A program made the translations under genes and the position numbers. Of a stretch of DNA of 64,000 nucleotides, positions 36,976-49,064 are shown one piece after another (the stretch's first letter is position 1; each line of letters opens with the position of its first letter). The notes below the pieces were generated by a model. It was not told the DNA's origin and did no database searches. It was given only the letters and a program-made list of their open reading frames with translations. Origin of the DNA: Cryptomeria japonica (taxonomy: Eukaryota > Streptophyta > Pinopsida > Cupressales > Cupressaceae); NCBI RefSeq assembly GCF_030272615.1, contig NC_081406.1, forward strand, positions 461,244,072-461,308,071, in the 5' to 3' direction.

Positions 36976-38542
36976 AGTTTGTTTCTAGGATGTTGGAATC
37001 ATGTTTTTAGTTTTCTCATAAGTCCAAGAGGCCATTGAGTGTGTGCTCAAATGATTGTAAAGAGTCTTTATTTGTCCAATGTTGGCATGTGAGCTTTTAG
37101 GTGTACCAGGTAGAGCACTTAATAGGATAAGTTGTTTTGGGTTAATGTAGGTTGGTTGATGTTGTTTTTAATTTTTTGAGGTCATATGAGTCACTTGGAG
37201 GTTACCAAGTTTGGGTTTGAGAAAAGTTTCTCACCTATGCAACAAATTGCAAAAGTTGCCAAAGTTGCTCATAGCAACTTTGCAACATTTTCATACACCA
37301 ATGGCTAGGTGGTTGACATAATCAGTTGTGAGAATATGTAACTACTCAAAGGATAGTATAAGGATTGGAAAGGTCGATGATAATCTCTTGTTGAAGATCT
37401 AAAGCAAATAGACAAGTTTTGGTCTCCCATTTGGTGTGTTCTTCTAGGTTTTTGTTGTTCTTTGCAAGCTTGTACGACCTGTATGGATTGAGACCTCCAA
37501 AAAAGGGTCATGGATTGTTAGAATGGTGTCTTAACTTCTTTTTTTTTATTTGTAGTCTCAAAGTGTTGTAGTTTGTGAATATTCATTTTATTGCAGGCGG
37601 GTTCAAAGGTCCTAAAAACCAGGGTTTTGAGAGCAAAATGGCTCCAACCTAACGTTCCATGGTGGATACCCACTCTAAAACCTTGTGTAATGTTAGGTTT
37701 TCATTATATACTATGTTTTATAGTTGGTTTTGAGTCAGGGGAAGCTATGTCAAAGATTTGCCACCATACCCTAGGTTGGGCACATTGAGTTGGCAAGCAT
37801 TAGGAATCATGGATAACAATCCGGTGGATGGAGGTGAAGTATTATTAGAATGGAATTTCATATGGAATTAAAGACCTAAAACCAGCACCAGTTCACAAGG
37901 ACAATTGGACTGGTGAAGGAGTTTTAAACAATCCCTACTTTTTACGCCTAGGAAGAGGCAATTAGGCCTAATTAGGCCTATAAGGGTTAGATATGTTAAA
38001 GAAAAAACCAACCTCTGGTTTTGCAATATTGTATGTAAACCTAAAAATGGTGTCTAGAATGTAAAATAGTTCATAGGGTTGTTAAGGAAGTTAAAAAGAT
38101 AAATATAGAATACTCCGCTGACAGGGCTACTAGAACTAGGTCTCCTAATTAAGCCTAAAAGTGCAGTTTGCTTATGAAGCTTGGAATCAGTAAATGACAA
38201 AGCTCTGGAGAAAGGTGTAGGGTTGGGAATACTTCCAAAATAACCCATCCTTATGTGTGTAATGTGGGGAATGCAGATCCTATGGTAGAGGGGTTGAACT
38301 CTCAGGTTGAGTGTGAAAGGGAGTGGGAAAACAAGGTCTCCTAAGCAAGAGAATGGAACTCACAAAACAATAAGTGCTTATTCTAGCCTAAGCACCTTTG
38401 GAAGGTCAGAGAGGTAAGTCTTGCCGACCTTTGGAGGGTGTGAGGTGTAGAATCATTGGATGATTATTGTGTAGCTTGGAGGAGATAACTAGACAAGGTA
38501 GTACAAATAGGTGAGAGTCAACTCACTCTATATCATAATGGC
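34803..38542 (+). mobile_element. Chromovirus (Ty3/gypsy) pol fragment within the array
   Basis: Coding runs RT C-terminus, RNase H, integrase, chromodomain, then about 1.5 kb without coding that may be a 3' LTR. Gag, protease and most of RT are missing. The right edge is set by resumption of array sequence at 38543. See the separate entry for the protein evidence. Confidence 0.82.
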
Positions 38543-38920
38543 TCTGATATTTAGAAGCTACAACTGCATCTTGAATTTGCTATGGTCACTTTTAAACTAT
38601 CTTTTGACCCATCTATGCCTTCAATCTTATCTCCTGAAAACAACAATCAATCTTCACTAATTTGGCAACACATGTTTTTAAAACATATCCTACAAACAAA
38701 CAATAGCAACAATCTCCACTTTGATCTCCAAATCCTCATAGACATGACAATTTTTCTTCTATTGCATAGCCTTTTCCATGACTTTTCTTCTTTCTGGAAC
38801 TAGTAGGATTTCTCTTCAGATTGACAGTCCCAATGATGACTTCAACTTTAGCAAGGGTAGAAGACAACTCCAAATTCTTCCAATTCTACAGGCAAGTAAA
38901 CTGTTGGCTCTGATGCCAAA
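38543..38920 (-). mobile_element. Array internal segment, remainder right of chromovirus fragment
   Basis: Array homology resumes with TTTAGAAGCTACAACTGCAT and continues to the primer site GGCTCTGATGCCAAA before LTR 4. The first ~253 bp duplicate 34550-34802. Confidence 0.75.
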
Positions 38921-39397
38921 TGTAGAAAATAGAGGGAGCAACAAAAATGAAAATAAAGATATAGTTTGTATTAATCAATACAAAATATTACATCGATTAT
39001 ATGAGTGCTTTAGCTTTTACATTCTAACTCTCATAAAACACTCTGCTTCTCATAGATAGCTCTATAGACCTAAACTCCTAAGAGGGTGCTTGGCAAAATA
39101 CAAAGTGATGCATTATATAGAAAGCTATCTTTTGTGGTGGACAGCAAACAAGCATTAAAAAAATGTATTTCAAACCAAAAAATAATCCAAGTAAAATATG
39201 TGGATGGTACAATACGCAAGTTGGATCAATTAAGATGACAACCTTTTAAATCTTGAGCAAGATTTGTTTGAGTGCCTTGTCTTTACTATTAAGAGATTTT
39301 CTTGGAGGATACGAAAGATTTGGAATTGACAAAAGCAACTGCCAATATTAATATGCATATGTAGGATTTCAAGGTGGTTGAGATTACATATCGAACA
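38921..39397 (-). repeat. Array LTR 4
   Basis: 477 bp, plus-strand TGTAGAAAAT ... CATATCGAACA, preceded by GGCTCTGATGCCAAA. Confidence 0.8.
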
Positions 39398-40296
39398 TTT
39401 AGGTGTGATTCACTTTTTCTATCAACACCTCCCATTGAGTCATATTGTTGGTGCTCGGGGATCTAAATAGGCTCTGTTGGCCTCAAACATAACATTTCTT
39501 ACATTCAGAAACAAAATCTTGTGGCATTCAATCATATCACCTTTTCACTTGTATTTTCACAATATCTAACAACTTCTATCCTCCTTCCATGTTTTGATCT
39601 ATGGACTTTTGAAATACTCTTCCACTCAATTTTAATTTTCTCAACTCACACACATACCATATTCTCCTTAAACTTCATACTACCTCAAGATCTATAAAGA
39701 CAACTTCAAATTGGACAACACAAAACACCTTTAACAACTATCTCTTCATCTTTTGATCTACAAACTTTAGATATGGCCTCTAAAGAAGCTTCTCTTCTGC
39801 ACCTTTCTTTACTATCTCCTTTCTTTACAAAAGTATTCTCCCCTTTAACTTTGATGTCCTTTTTTCTTAGAAATGACTCCACCTCTTGCTAGTGGTCAAC
39901 TAACTCAGCAGTCTCTATGATCTGCACTTTTGCTTGTCTACATCACCAAGTTCATTTAACTCTCAGCCTCTTTTCAACAACAGATGTAAATATCTTTTCT
40001 TGTGAATACAAAAATTTAGTGACTCCTCTTTTCCTAGACTAGTAGAAAACTAGCAGTATCCTTATGCCTTTGGGTTCCCCTTCTTCTATTCTTTATTTCC
40101 TTATATAATCCTCATAGACATGACAATTATTATTCTATTTTATATCCTTTTCCATGACTTTTCTTCTTTTTGGAACCAGTGGGTTTTCTCTTCAGATCAA
40201 CACTCCTAATGATGGCTTGAGCTTTATTAAGGGTAGAAGATTTCTCCATATTTTTCTGGTTCTATAGGCAAGTAAACCATCGACTCTGTTACCAAA

Positions 40297-40768
40297 TGTT
40301 GAAAATAGAGGGAGAAACAAAAATGAAAATAAAGAGAGTTTATATTGATTAAAAAAAACATTACATCTGATATATGAATTCTTTACTTCTTACATTCTGA
40401 CTCTCATAAAACACTATGCTTCTCATAGACAACTCTTCAGAGCTGGACTCCTAAGAGAGTGCTTGGAAAAATACAAAGTCATGCATTATATAGAAAACTA
40501 GCTTATGTGGTGGACAGGGAACAAGCATTAAAAAATGTATTTCAAACCATTGATAATCCAAGTAAAATCTGTAGATGGTACAATATGCATGTTGGAGGAA
40601 TTAAGATGACAACCTTTCAAATCTTGAGCGAGATCTATTTGAGTGCCTTGTCTTTATAGTTGAGATATTTTCTTTGAAGATACGAAATATTTGGAATTGA
40701 CAAAAGCAGGTGCAACTATTAATGTGTATATGGTGCATTTGAGCATAGTTGAGATTGCATATCCAACA
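40297..40768 (-). repeat. Array LTR 5
   Basis: 472 bp, plus-strand TGTTGAAAAT ... CATATCCAACA, preceded by ACTCTGTTACCAAA. The adjoining internal segment (39398-40296) carries a deletion of about 190 bp. Confidence 0.8.
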
Positions 40769-41818
40769 TTCAGGTGTGATTCACTTTTTCTATCAACACT
40801 TCCCATAGAGTCACATTGATGGTGCTCAAGGATCATAAACATAATGTTGTGGCATTTAATGATATCACCTTTTCACTTTTATTTTCACAATATCTGACAA
40901 CTTCTATCCTCGTTCCATGTTATGATGTATGGACTTTAGAAATACTCTTCCACTCAATTTTGATTGTCTCAACTCACACACATACCATATCCTTGTTAAA
41001 CTTCATTCTACCTCAAGATCTATAAAGACAACTTTAAACTAGACAACACGAAACACCTTTAATAGCTATCTCATCATCTTTTGATCTACAAACTTTAGAT
41101 ATGGCTTCTAAAGAAGCTTCTCTTCTGCACCTTTATTTTACCCTCTCGTTTCTTCACAAAAGTATTCTCATCTTTAACCGTGATCTCCTTTTTCCTTACC
41201 AATGACTCCAACTCTTGCCAATGTTCAACTAACTCAAAATCTCTATGATCTACACTTTTTCTTGTCTACATAACCAAGTTCATTTAACTCTCTGCCTCTT
41301 TTCAACAGAAGACATAGATGTCCTTTCTTGTGAATACAAAAATTCAGTGGCTCCTCTTTTCTTGGACTAGTAGCAAACTGGCAGTCTCCCTATGCCTTCA
41401 GGTTCCTCTTCTTGTGTTCTTTATTTCCTTATACAATGACTCCAATCTTTAGAAGCTACGACTTCATCTTGATTTTTTTGTGGTCACTTTTAAACTCTCC
41501 TTTTACCCATCCCTGCCTTCTATCTCATCTCTTGATAAAGACAATAAATCTTCATCGATTTGATAGCACATGTGTTTGAAACATAGATTGCAAACAAACA
41601 ATAGCAACGATCTCCACTTTGATCTCCAAATCATCGTAGACATTAAAATTTTTTTTCTATTGCGTAGCCTTTTACATGAATTTTCTTCTTTCTAGAACTA
41701 GTAGGCTTTCTCTTCAGATCGAGACTCCCAATGGCAGCTTTAGCGTTAGCAAGGGCAGAAGACTTCTCCAAATTCTTTTGGGTCTACAAGAAAGAAAACC
41801 ATTGGCTCTGATACCAAA

Positions 41819-42294
41819 TGTAGAAAATAGAGGGAGCAACAAAAATGAAAATAAAATCAGAGTTTATATTAATCAAAACAAAACATTACATCTGATATAT
41901 GAGCTCTTCAACTGTTACATTTTGAATCTCATCAAACACTCTACTTCTCATAGACAACTCTGCAAAGCTGGAGTACTAAGAGAGTGCTTGGTAAATTACA
42001 AAGTCATGCATTATATAGAAAACTAGCTTCTGTGGTGGACATGGAACAAGCATTAAAAAAATGTATTTCAAACCACCCATAATCCAAGTAAAATCTACAG
42101 ATGGTTCAATACATAGCTTGTAGTAATTAATATGACAACCTATCAAATCTTGGGTAAGATCTGTTTGAGTGCCTTGTCTTTACAGTTGAGAGATTTTCTT
42201 TGAGGATATGAAAGATTTGGAATTGACAAAAGTAGCTGCCAATATTAATGTGCATATGGAGGATTTGAGGGTAGTTGAGATTAAATATCCAACA
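41819..42294 (-). repeat. Array LTR 6
   Basis: 476 bp, plus-strand TGTAGAAAAT ... AATATCCAACA, preceded by GGCTCTGATACCAAA, the reverse complement of an intact tRNA-Met-type primer site. Confidence 0.83.
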
Positions 42295-43389
42295 TTCAGG
42301 TGTGATTGACTTTTTATATCAACACCTCCCATAGAGTCACACTGTTGATGCTCGGGGATCTCAATAGGCTCTGCTGGCCTCAAACATAACATTTCTTACA
42401 TTCAGAAACGTAATTTTGTGACATTCAATAATATCACCTTTTCACTTGTATTTTCACAATATCTGACAACTTTTATCTTCCTTCTATGTTCTGATCTATG
42501 GAATTTAGAAATACTCTTCCACTCAATTTTGATTGTCTCAACATAGACACATACCATATCCTCCTTAAACTTCATACTACATCAAGATCTATAAAGACAA
42601 CTTCAAACTAGACAACACAAAACACCTTTAACAACTATCTCTTCATCTTTTGATCTACAAACTTTAGATATAGCCTCTAAAGAATTTTCTCTTCTACACC
42701 TTTCTTTTAGTCTCTCCTTTGTTCATAAAAGTAATCTCCTCTTTAACTACGATCTCATTTTTCCTTAGCAACGACTCCACCTCTTGTCAGCAGTCAACTA
42801 ACTCATCAGTCTCTTTGATTTGCACTTTTGCTTATCTACATCACAAAGTTCTTTTAACTCTCTTCCTTTTTTCAACAACAAACGTAAAATGTCCTTTCTT
42901 GTGAATACAAAAATTTAGTGACTCCTCATTTCTTGGACTACTAGCAAACTGGTAGACTCACTATGCCTTCAAGTTCCCCTTCTTTTGTTCTTTATTTCTT
43001 TATACAATGAATCCAATCTTTAGAAGCTATGACTTCATCTTGAATTTTTTGCGGTCACTTTTAAACTTTTCTTTGACCCATCTTTGCCTTCAATCTCATC
43101 TCCTGGGAACAATAATCAATATTCACTGATTTGGTAGCAAATGTGTTTGAAACATATCCTAAAAACAAACAATAGCAATGATTTCCACTTTGATCTCCAA
43201 ATCCTCATAGACATGACAATTGTTCTTCTTTTGCATAGCCTTTTCCATGACTTTTCTTCTTTCTAGAACCAATAGGCTTTCTCTTTAGATTGACACTCCC
43301 AATGATGGCTTCAACTTTAGCAAGGGCATAACACTTCTCCAGGTTCTTTTGGTTCTATAGGCAATTAAACCATTGGCTCTGATACCAGA

Positions 43390-43861
43390 TGTAGAAAATG
43401 AAGGGAGCAACAAAAATGGAATAAAAACAGTTTATATTAATCAAAACAAAATATTACATCTGATATATGAGCACTTCTGCTCTTACATTCAGACTCTCAT
43501 CAAACACTCTGCTTCTCATAGACAACTCTGTAGAGTTGGACTCCTAAGAGAGTGCTTGGAAAAATACAAAGTCATGCGTTATACAGAAAACCAGCTTATG
43601 TGGTGGATTGGGAACAAGCATTAAAAAATGTATTTCAAACCACCCATAATCCAAGTAAAATCTATGGATGGTACAATACATAGGTTGGAGCAATTAATAT
43701 GACAACCTTTCAAATCTTGAGGAAGATGTGTTTGAGTTCCTTGTCTTTATAGTTGAGAGATTTTCTTGGATGATACGGAAGATTTGGAATTGACAAAAGA
43801 AGTTGCCAATATTAATGTGCATACGAAGGATTTGAGAGTAGTTGAGATTACATATCCAACA
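43390..43861 (-). repeat. Array LTR 7 (terminal, 5' LTR of the minus-strand array)
   Basis: 472 bp, plus-strand TGTAGAAAAT ... CATATCCAACA, preceded by GGCTCTGATACCAGA. Unit homology ends exactly at CCAACA, giving a clean array boundary. Confidence 0.83.
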
Positions 43862-44632
43862 AAAACAAGGAGAATTTTGGCAACATTTTAGGAGATTTGA
43901 TGTCAATTAAAAACAAAACCTATAGAAAGTAAAGAAAACTAAATAAAATAAAAGAACAGAGTGTGGATAACAATAAATATCGAAATTAAAAGAATTGAAA
44001 GAATAGCTAACCAACAATGATATAGTATGAATCTCTAAGAAGTTTAAGGAGAGACATATTGAACTAATGCAGATAGGGTCAAGAACAAGGAAAAGCAACA
44101 TAGATGCACAGATTAGGCTGCAAACAATTTTCATTGAGGAGCTCAATAAACCAATACACATTAGATGTACATTCAATAAAATATTGAATTTTTATGCATC
44201 CATTAATAAAAAATAATTATACACTCACTATTATCGATTTGAACCAATGGAAGAGTACATAAATACTATTATTCAAACAACAAAAAAGTAAGTATCAAAT
44301 TTGAATTATAGAAATGCATAGTAATAAACTAAAATTCTTCTTTATGATTGGTCAAAATAAAAATAAATAAATAAAATTTGCATCCAGCCATGTAGAAGCA
44401 TAAATAACCTTGTGGGTAGGAACTGGTAATAGAACATTATAAGAAATAATGTGATACTGATAAAAATTTAGTATTATATTTTGATGATTTAAATCAAATT
44501 ATTTTAAATAAACATAATTATGACTACCAAAACAATGTGGATTAAATCGTAAGCAAATGTTAAGACTTCATTTTTAATAAATAAATACATTTCATGTTTT
44601 GTTTTTTTTTGATAAAATTGGATGATACCACT

Positions 44633-44638
<6 letters not shown>
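43862..44638. other. AT-rich spacer
   Basis: No coding, RNA or element ends recognised between the array and the AT microsatellite. Confidence 0.5.

Positions 44639-44698
<60 letters not shown>
44639..44698. repeat. (AT)30 microsatellite, probable LINE 3' tail
   Basis: Sixty bases of pure AT dinucleotide sit at the 3' end of the minus-strand LINE, right after its ...CCATGTAAATATATA. It may be the simple-repeat tail of that element, later expanded. Confidence 0.85.
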
Positions 44699-44701
<3 letters not shown>

Positions 44702-47085
44702 CATGGTGACTGGTTCAAAGAGCACTGAGGGGAAAGAACTAGTAAGAAAACCCCTCAGTTTTTCTCAAGAAACATAAGCGTACCTACCCAATACAATAAC
44801 CCATATACATCCCAATAAACCCTGATTATAGTTTCAATTACATTAGATATAAAGGAAGCTTTTACAACAAGCTTGTACTAGTAATTCTATAGAGAGGATA
44901 TCATCTCAAAAAATGCAGCCAAGAATAGTGGCAACCCCAAACATTAATCCCCTTATGCACCACATGAGTCCAGATATTTGCAGAGAACAAAAAACACAAT
45001 GAAGAGGGAACCAAGGAGAAGTAGTCCTGACAATATAAAAATGGTTAGCATACATAATCCTATCCATACAAGAAGTAACAGAAGATGGAGACAGCCTTCA
45101 GGAAACAGGGCGAAACCAATCCATATAATGGTCCATAAGAATAGCCAAACGAGTAACAACATGATAAGAAGCCATTTACCCCATCCAAAACACTGAATTT
45201 TCCAGCTTCTTAGAATAATCCACAACCCACCAATTTTGCCCAAAAGATTCCACATCCTGCTAAACATTGTATACTCCGAAAAAGAAACAGACAAATTATG
45301 ACCCATACCTGTATATGTAATGAAGATATATAACAGAGTAGGGGTTGTCATGATATGATTCTCAGAATATCATATGAAGAGAGTATCCAACCAAATAGCA
45401 CCTTTGAATGATGAAAAAATGCTTCACATACAGCAAAACTCAATCAATGAAACTCACCAACCTTAAACCCACAATACATAATGATTTATTTACTAAACCA
45501 ATGAGCAGAACGTGAAAGCCAAAAATCATGACACAATTGGCCACCATTGCACTTGAGAAAACATGATTGGCATAGAAAATAGGGTACTTAAGCTGAACCA
45601 CATCATCTAATGATTATCCCAGAAAGCAATATAGACCAGCCTCGAAAAGATTGAAAACAATGTCACCAACCATCATGGAGAAAGAAAATAACATAACCTC
45701 AACTGCCAAATGGGAAAAAGGAAATCAAAACCAAGCAACCCACATAGCCCAACATACAAAGAACTATTAAATCAATGTCGACTGATCCCAGAGACTACGA
45801 CCCTCCAGCCTTAAAAGCAGCTCCACTTCCAGGGATGACTATAACAAAGGTGTTGTCAGAAGGCAAGGCAACACCCCACTTATAGACATTCAAAGAAGTA
45901 AACACCCCATAAGGCGAGAAGAACTGTCCAAGGCTACCACCAAAAAAACCTCCCTTCAAAAAATGGGGATATTCTCCCAATAAATGTCAATAACAATGGT
46001 ATTATTCCAAAACACCCTCATTATAAGCACTTACGAAAGAACAACCACATCAAGAAGGTATTTTAAGATAGAATTTTCATACATGAGATAGGAAAATCCG
46101 AAGATACAAGTTCTATGTGATCTACACCATCACTAATAACCTTATTTGCAAGAAAATCCGCAAACACATTAATTTCTCTAAAATAGTGGGAAATCGAGAA
46201 AGTGGAGAAGCCATTAAGTTGAAGAAGAATGTGCTCCAGAAGGTACTGCATATGCCAAGAGACACATTTTTTGGCAGCAACCACCTGACAGACAAGCATT
46301 GAATCCCCTTCAATAACAATATCTTTGATTTTTAGAGAATGAGCCAGATCAAGTCCAAAGGATAGAGCCTGAAATTCAGCCATGTTGTTAGTGCCATGAC
46401 CAATGTATTTACCAACTGCCATGATGATTTTTGAAGAATGGTCAAAGATAATTACCCCAATCCTAGACTTTCCCAGATTGCCCGTAGAGGCCCCATCAAA
46501 CTGAAGTTTGAAGGAAGGGCAAGGGGGAGGGCTCTATTTAGCCATTTTTCACTTAAGATGTGAAGAAAAGGCATTCGAAATAGCCCCATGAGAAGGCAAT
46601 AAATGCAAAGAGGGCCATTTCCAAGTAACCCAGTTATCCCAATGAGAAAAGGTTGTTAATCGGCCTAAATTTTTATAAATGAAAGAAAGCACTACTTCAC
46701 TAATGGATGCTTGGATTTTCTCTATGACGTCTAACACATACGTCGACTTATGATTAAAAATTCTTGCATTCCTGTCCAGCCAAAGATTCCAAATCACCAG
46801 AGATGGAGCAACTATCCACAAAGATGAATAGAATGAAGTGGGAAACAACAAGGGGCAGGATTGAAATTGTGAAAGTAGAGTTGAGCAAAGAGCAGAAGAC
46901 CACCCTAACATACCAAACAACCAATACCAACACTCAGAGGCAAAAGGACAAAGCAGGAAGAGGTGGTCCACCGATTCCATGCAATATCCACAAAAAACAC
47001 ATGGGAAAACTGTCGTAATCCTAAGCCTATCTAGACGCATTCCAGTGAGGATTCTATCTTGAATGGCTTCTTTCTTGATGTATTG
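44699..47085 (-). mobile_element. 5'-truncated LINE with zf-RVT and RNase H
   Basis: Minus-strand reading starts abruptly near 47085 with YIKKEAIQDRILTGMRLDRL, inside the zf-RVT region, then PCVFCGYCMESVDHLFLLCP (46549-47040). The RNase H begins near 46510 (KLQFDGASTGNLGKSRIG) and continues at 46063-46422 (GTNNMAEFQALSFGLDLAHS, VIEGDSMLV, REINVFADFLANKV). A stop lies between the two blocks. About 1.3 kb of 3' untranslated sequence follows to the AT tail. 5' truncation with an intact 3' end is the usual outcome of incomplete target-primed reverse transcription. It is distinct in sequence from the LINE at 18115-23456. Confidence 0.85.
46063..47040 (-). pseudogene. LINE ORF2 C-terminus: zf-RVT plus RNase H
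   Basis: The zf-RVT block has the C-x2-C...H-x4-C layout (CVFCGYCMESVDHLFLLC), followed by WNLWLDRNARIFNH, typical of plant LINE or LINE-derived proteins. After a stop just upstream of 46540, RNase H shows DGAS, EGDS and a terminal ADFLANKV block. Few lesions are visible, so it is younger or better preserved than the first LINE. It lacks endonuclease and RT and cannot act alone. Confidence 0.83.
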
Positions 47086-47089
47086 GATT

Positions 47090-48685
47090 CATTCATAAAT
47101 TGTTTCTATATACCTTTCTCATGTATGCTTCCGCCTCTATGTGTATTGCCACCCATGTGTTCATCCATGGATGTGCTTTGTATCTTATGCAATTGTTTCA
47201 TGTACTTTCAGCATGAATTCTTTTTGTTTTGAACGAATGCCCCTTATCTTACATGTTTCAACGTGATTGAATATGCTTAGTTATTCCATGAGTATGCTTT
47301 ATGAGTACTTAAAAATGGGGTGATTGTTTTAAATCACCTAGGCCCTTCTTTTTGCAAACATGGGTTTCATACTCCTAATAACATGTGAAGGACAACATAG
47401 GGATTACTGAAACATGACGATACTATGAAAATCTATAGGATGGAAGAATGTGTAAGAGTACAATTGCTCAAACCATGAGGTGATAATATAAGAACTTGAT
47501 GAGCATAGAGATTTTGCCCATAAATTGTCATAAGAGGAGAAAGGAAACATGTTGAGAATGCAGTCAGACAAAGATAACATTAGCCATGTTCAATTTATTC
47601 GTGATATATTTAATACCAATCTACCACCTAAGTTTACCAATATGTCAATATCCAATCATAACAATCTATATGGTTACAGACTGTATGACACGAAGGAGTG
47701 ATACCAGACTTAATTAATTGAGATCTTATTCATTACCCACCTCTATTAGGTAACTATGATGTCAGTGACATTCACGCTGCCCACTGAAATTTCTCATTGA
47801 CTAAACATTTTCCAATATTAATACATACTCTTTATGGATGTTAAGATTAAGCCAAGTTATTATTATTAACTTCTCATGTTGTCATCTAGATCAAACATCT
47901 TGCACATTCTCTAATTAATACAACCTCTACATTTTGGGAAATTTATCCCCCTAATTGGGGATTCAGACATATTCATCCAACAAATTATAAATCAATAAAT
48001 TTAGACATATCTCATATATGTATTCCTCTCATGAATAGTATGTAATGATAGAGTAAAATCATCATTTGTGGTTTCCTTACAATAACTCCTACAATCAAAA
48101 GTAATACTCAAAAACAATATTTATCATTTCACAAACTGCTTATCACAAATTGTTATGTTCAAAATTTGTACCAAGCGTGACTGAACATAATCATCTGCCA
48201 TGATATCAAACCCCTTTACAAATGTTATAGCATTTTATCATCTCTCGAGCAATGGTGTTAGGCTACAACTACCATACAAAACAACAATATTCAGTGAACA
48301 AATTTCTAAGGGCCCCATTCTATAAGGCATAGTCAGCATGATAATCTCACAATTAAGGTGTTAGGCTACAACTACCATACTAAAGCTCTATAATTTGTTT
48401 ATGTAAGTTTTAAACTAAGTCTATTTTCTTCTTTGTTTCAGTATGCTAGTGTTCTTCAACATTTTCCTTGGTAGAGATGAATATTTATGCTGATTTAAAT
48501 AATAAATCATTTTTACTTTGAAAATTTTCTTCGCTTCTCATTGATCTGTGCTTTTTGAGTCATGGATACTTGAGAATTTTGTTTATTACAATACATCCAT
48601 CATTCTATGCTTTTTTATGTAGATCATTGTGGATTTCTCACTTATCTTGTAAAAGCCTCTAAATTATTTTGATTTCTTTTCTCAG
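47090..48685. other. Spacer upstream of the AAA/bromodomain pseudogene
   Basis: No exon for the missing N-terminal part of the ATAD2-like protein is recognisable here. The stretch may be an intron, with earlier exons lying beyond the LINE or lost. A 24-bp repeat (48254-48277, 48357-48380) is the only structure seen. Confidence 0.45.
48254..48380 (+). repeat. 24-bp direct repeat, period 103
   Basis: GGTGTTAGGCTACAACTACC followed by ATAC occurs at 48254-48277 and 48357-48380 without mismatch. Confidence 0.85.
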
Positions 48686-49064
48686 GTGCATAAAACTGCT
48701 GGTCCTTCGAATCAGACAGAGAGCATGAACGTGCAGGTAACCGATAGAGTTCTCAGCTGCTCTTTCCAAGAAATTTGTACTCATTACGTTGTCAAATATG
48801 TAGGCATCTTTCATGATTAAATTTGTATGCTGAAGTTGCGTATACTGGCAGTCACATATGTCCACTCCACCTCATTCTACAGGAAATGGGACAAATTCTG
48901 TCAATTTAGAGGATTATGAAACAGATAACATAGACACAGAGGATGCAGATCTGATGGTAGGATTTTCTCCAATCTCCATTGCTTCTGGTTTTTGTGAAGA
49001 TATAACTTCTCTTGCCCAATACTTTGTTGCATAATATTATAAGTTTGGGTATCAATGGCTACAG

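Larger units (their letters stand above)
30222..43861 (-). mobile_element. Tandem array of a non-autonomous LTR element: seven LTRs, six internal segments
   Basis: A ~1.4-1.56-kb unit repeats head to tail. On the minus strand each unit is an LTR of about 470 bp (TGTTGGATATG ... TTTTCTACA), a primer site resembling TTTGGTATCAGAGCC, and an internal segment of about 0.9-1.1 kb. The array begins and ends with an LTR: right of 43861 and left of 30222 the unit homology stops exactly at an LTR edge. No protease, RT, RNase H or integrase motif was found in the internal segments; a short Lys-rich frame follows the primer site. The segment between LTR4 and LTR5 has lost about 190 bp (junction near 40108). 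A chromovirus fragment interrupts the segment after LTR3. No target duplication is visible. Confidence 0.83.

Noticed and set aside
30222-43861. CRISPR-like or defence-type repeat array
   Set aside because: Units are about 1.5 kb with LTR structure and primer sites in a plant-type genome; spacers and cas genes are absent.
44953-45351. Hydrophobic 132-codon minus-strand frame that looks like a membrane protein
   Set aside because: It sits in the 3' untranslated part of the truncated LINE, is Leu/Ile-rich by base composition and has no family resemblance.
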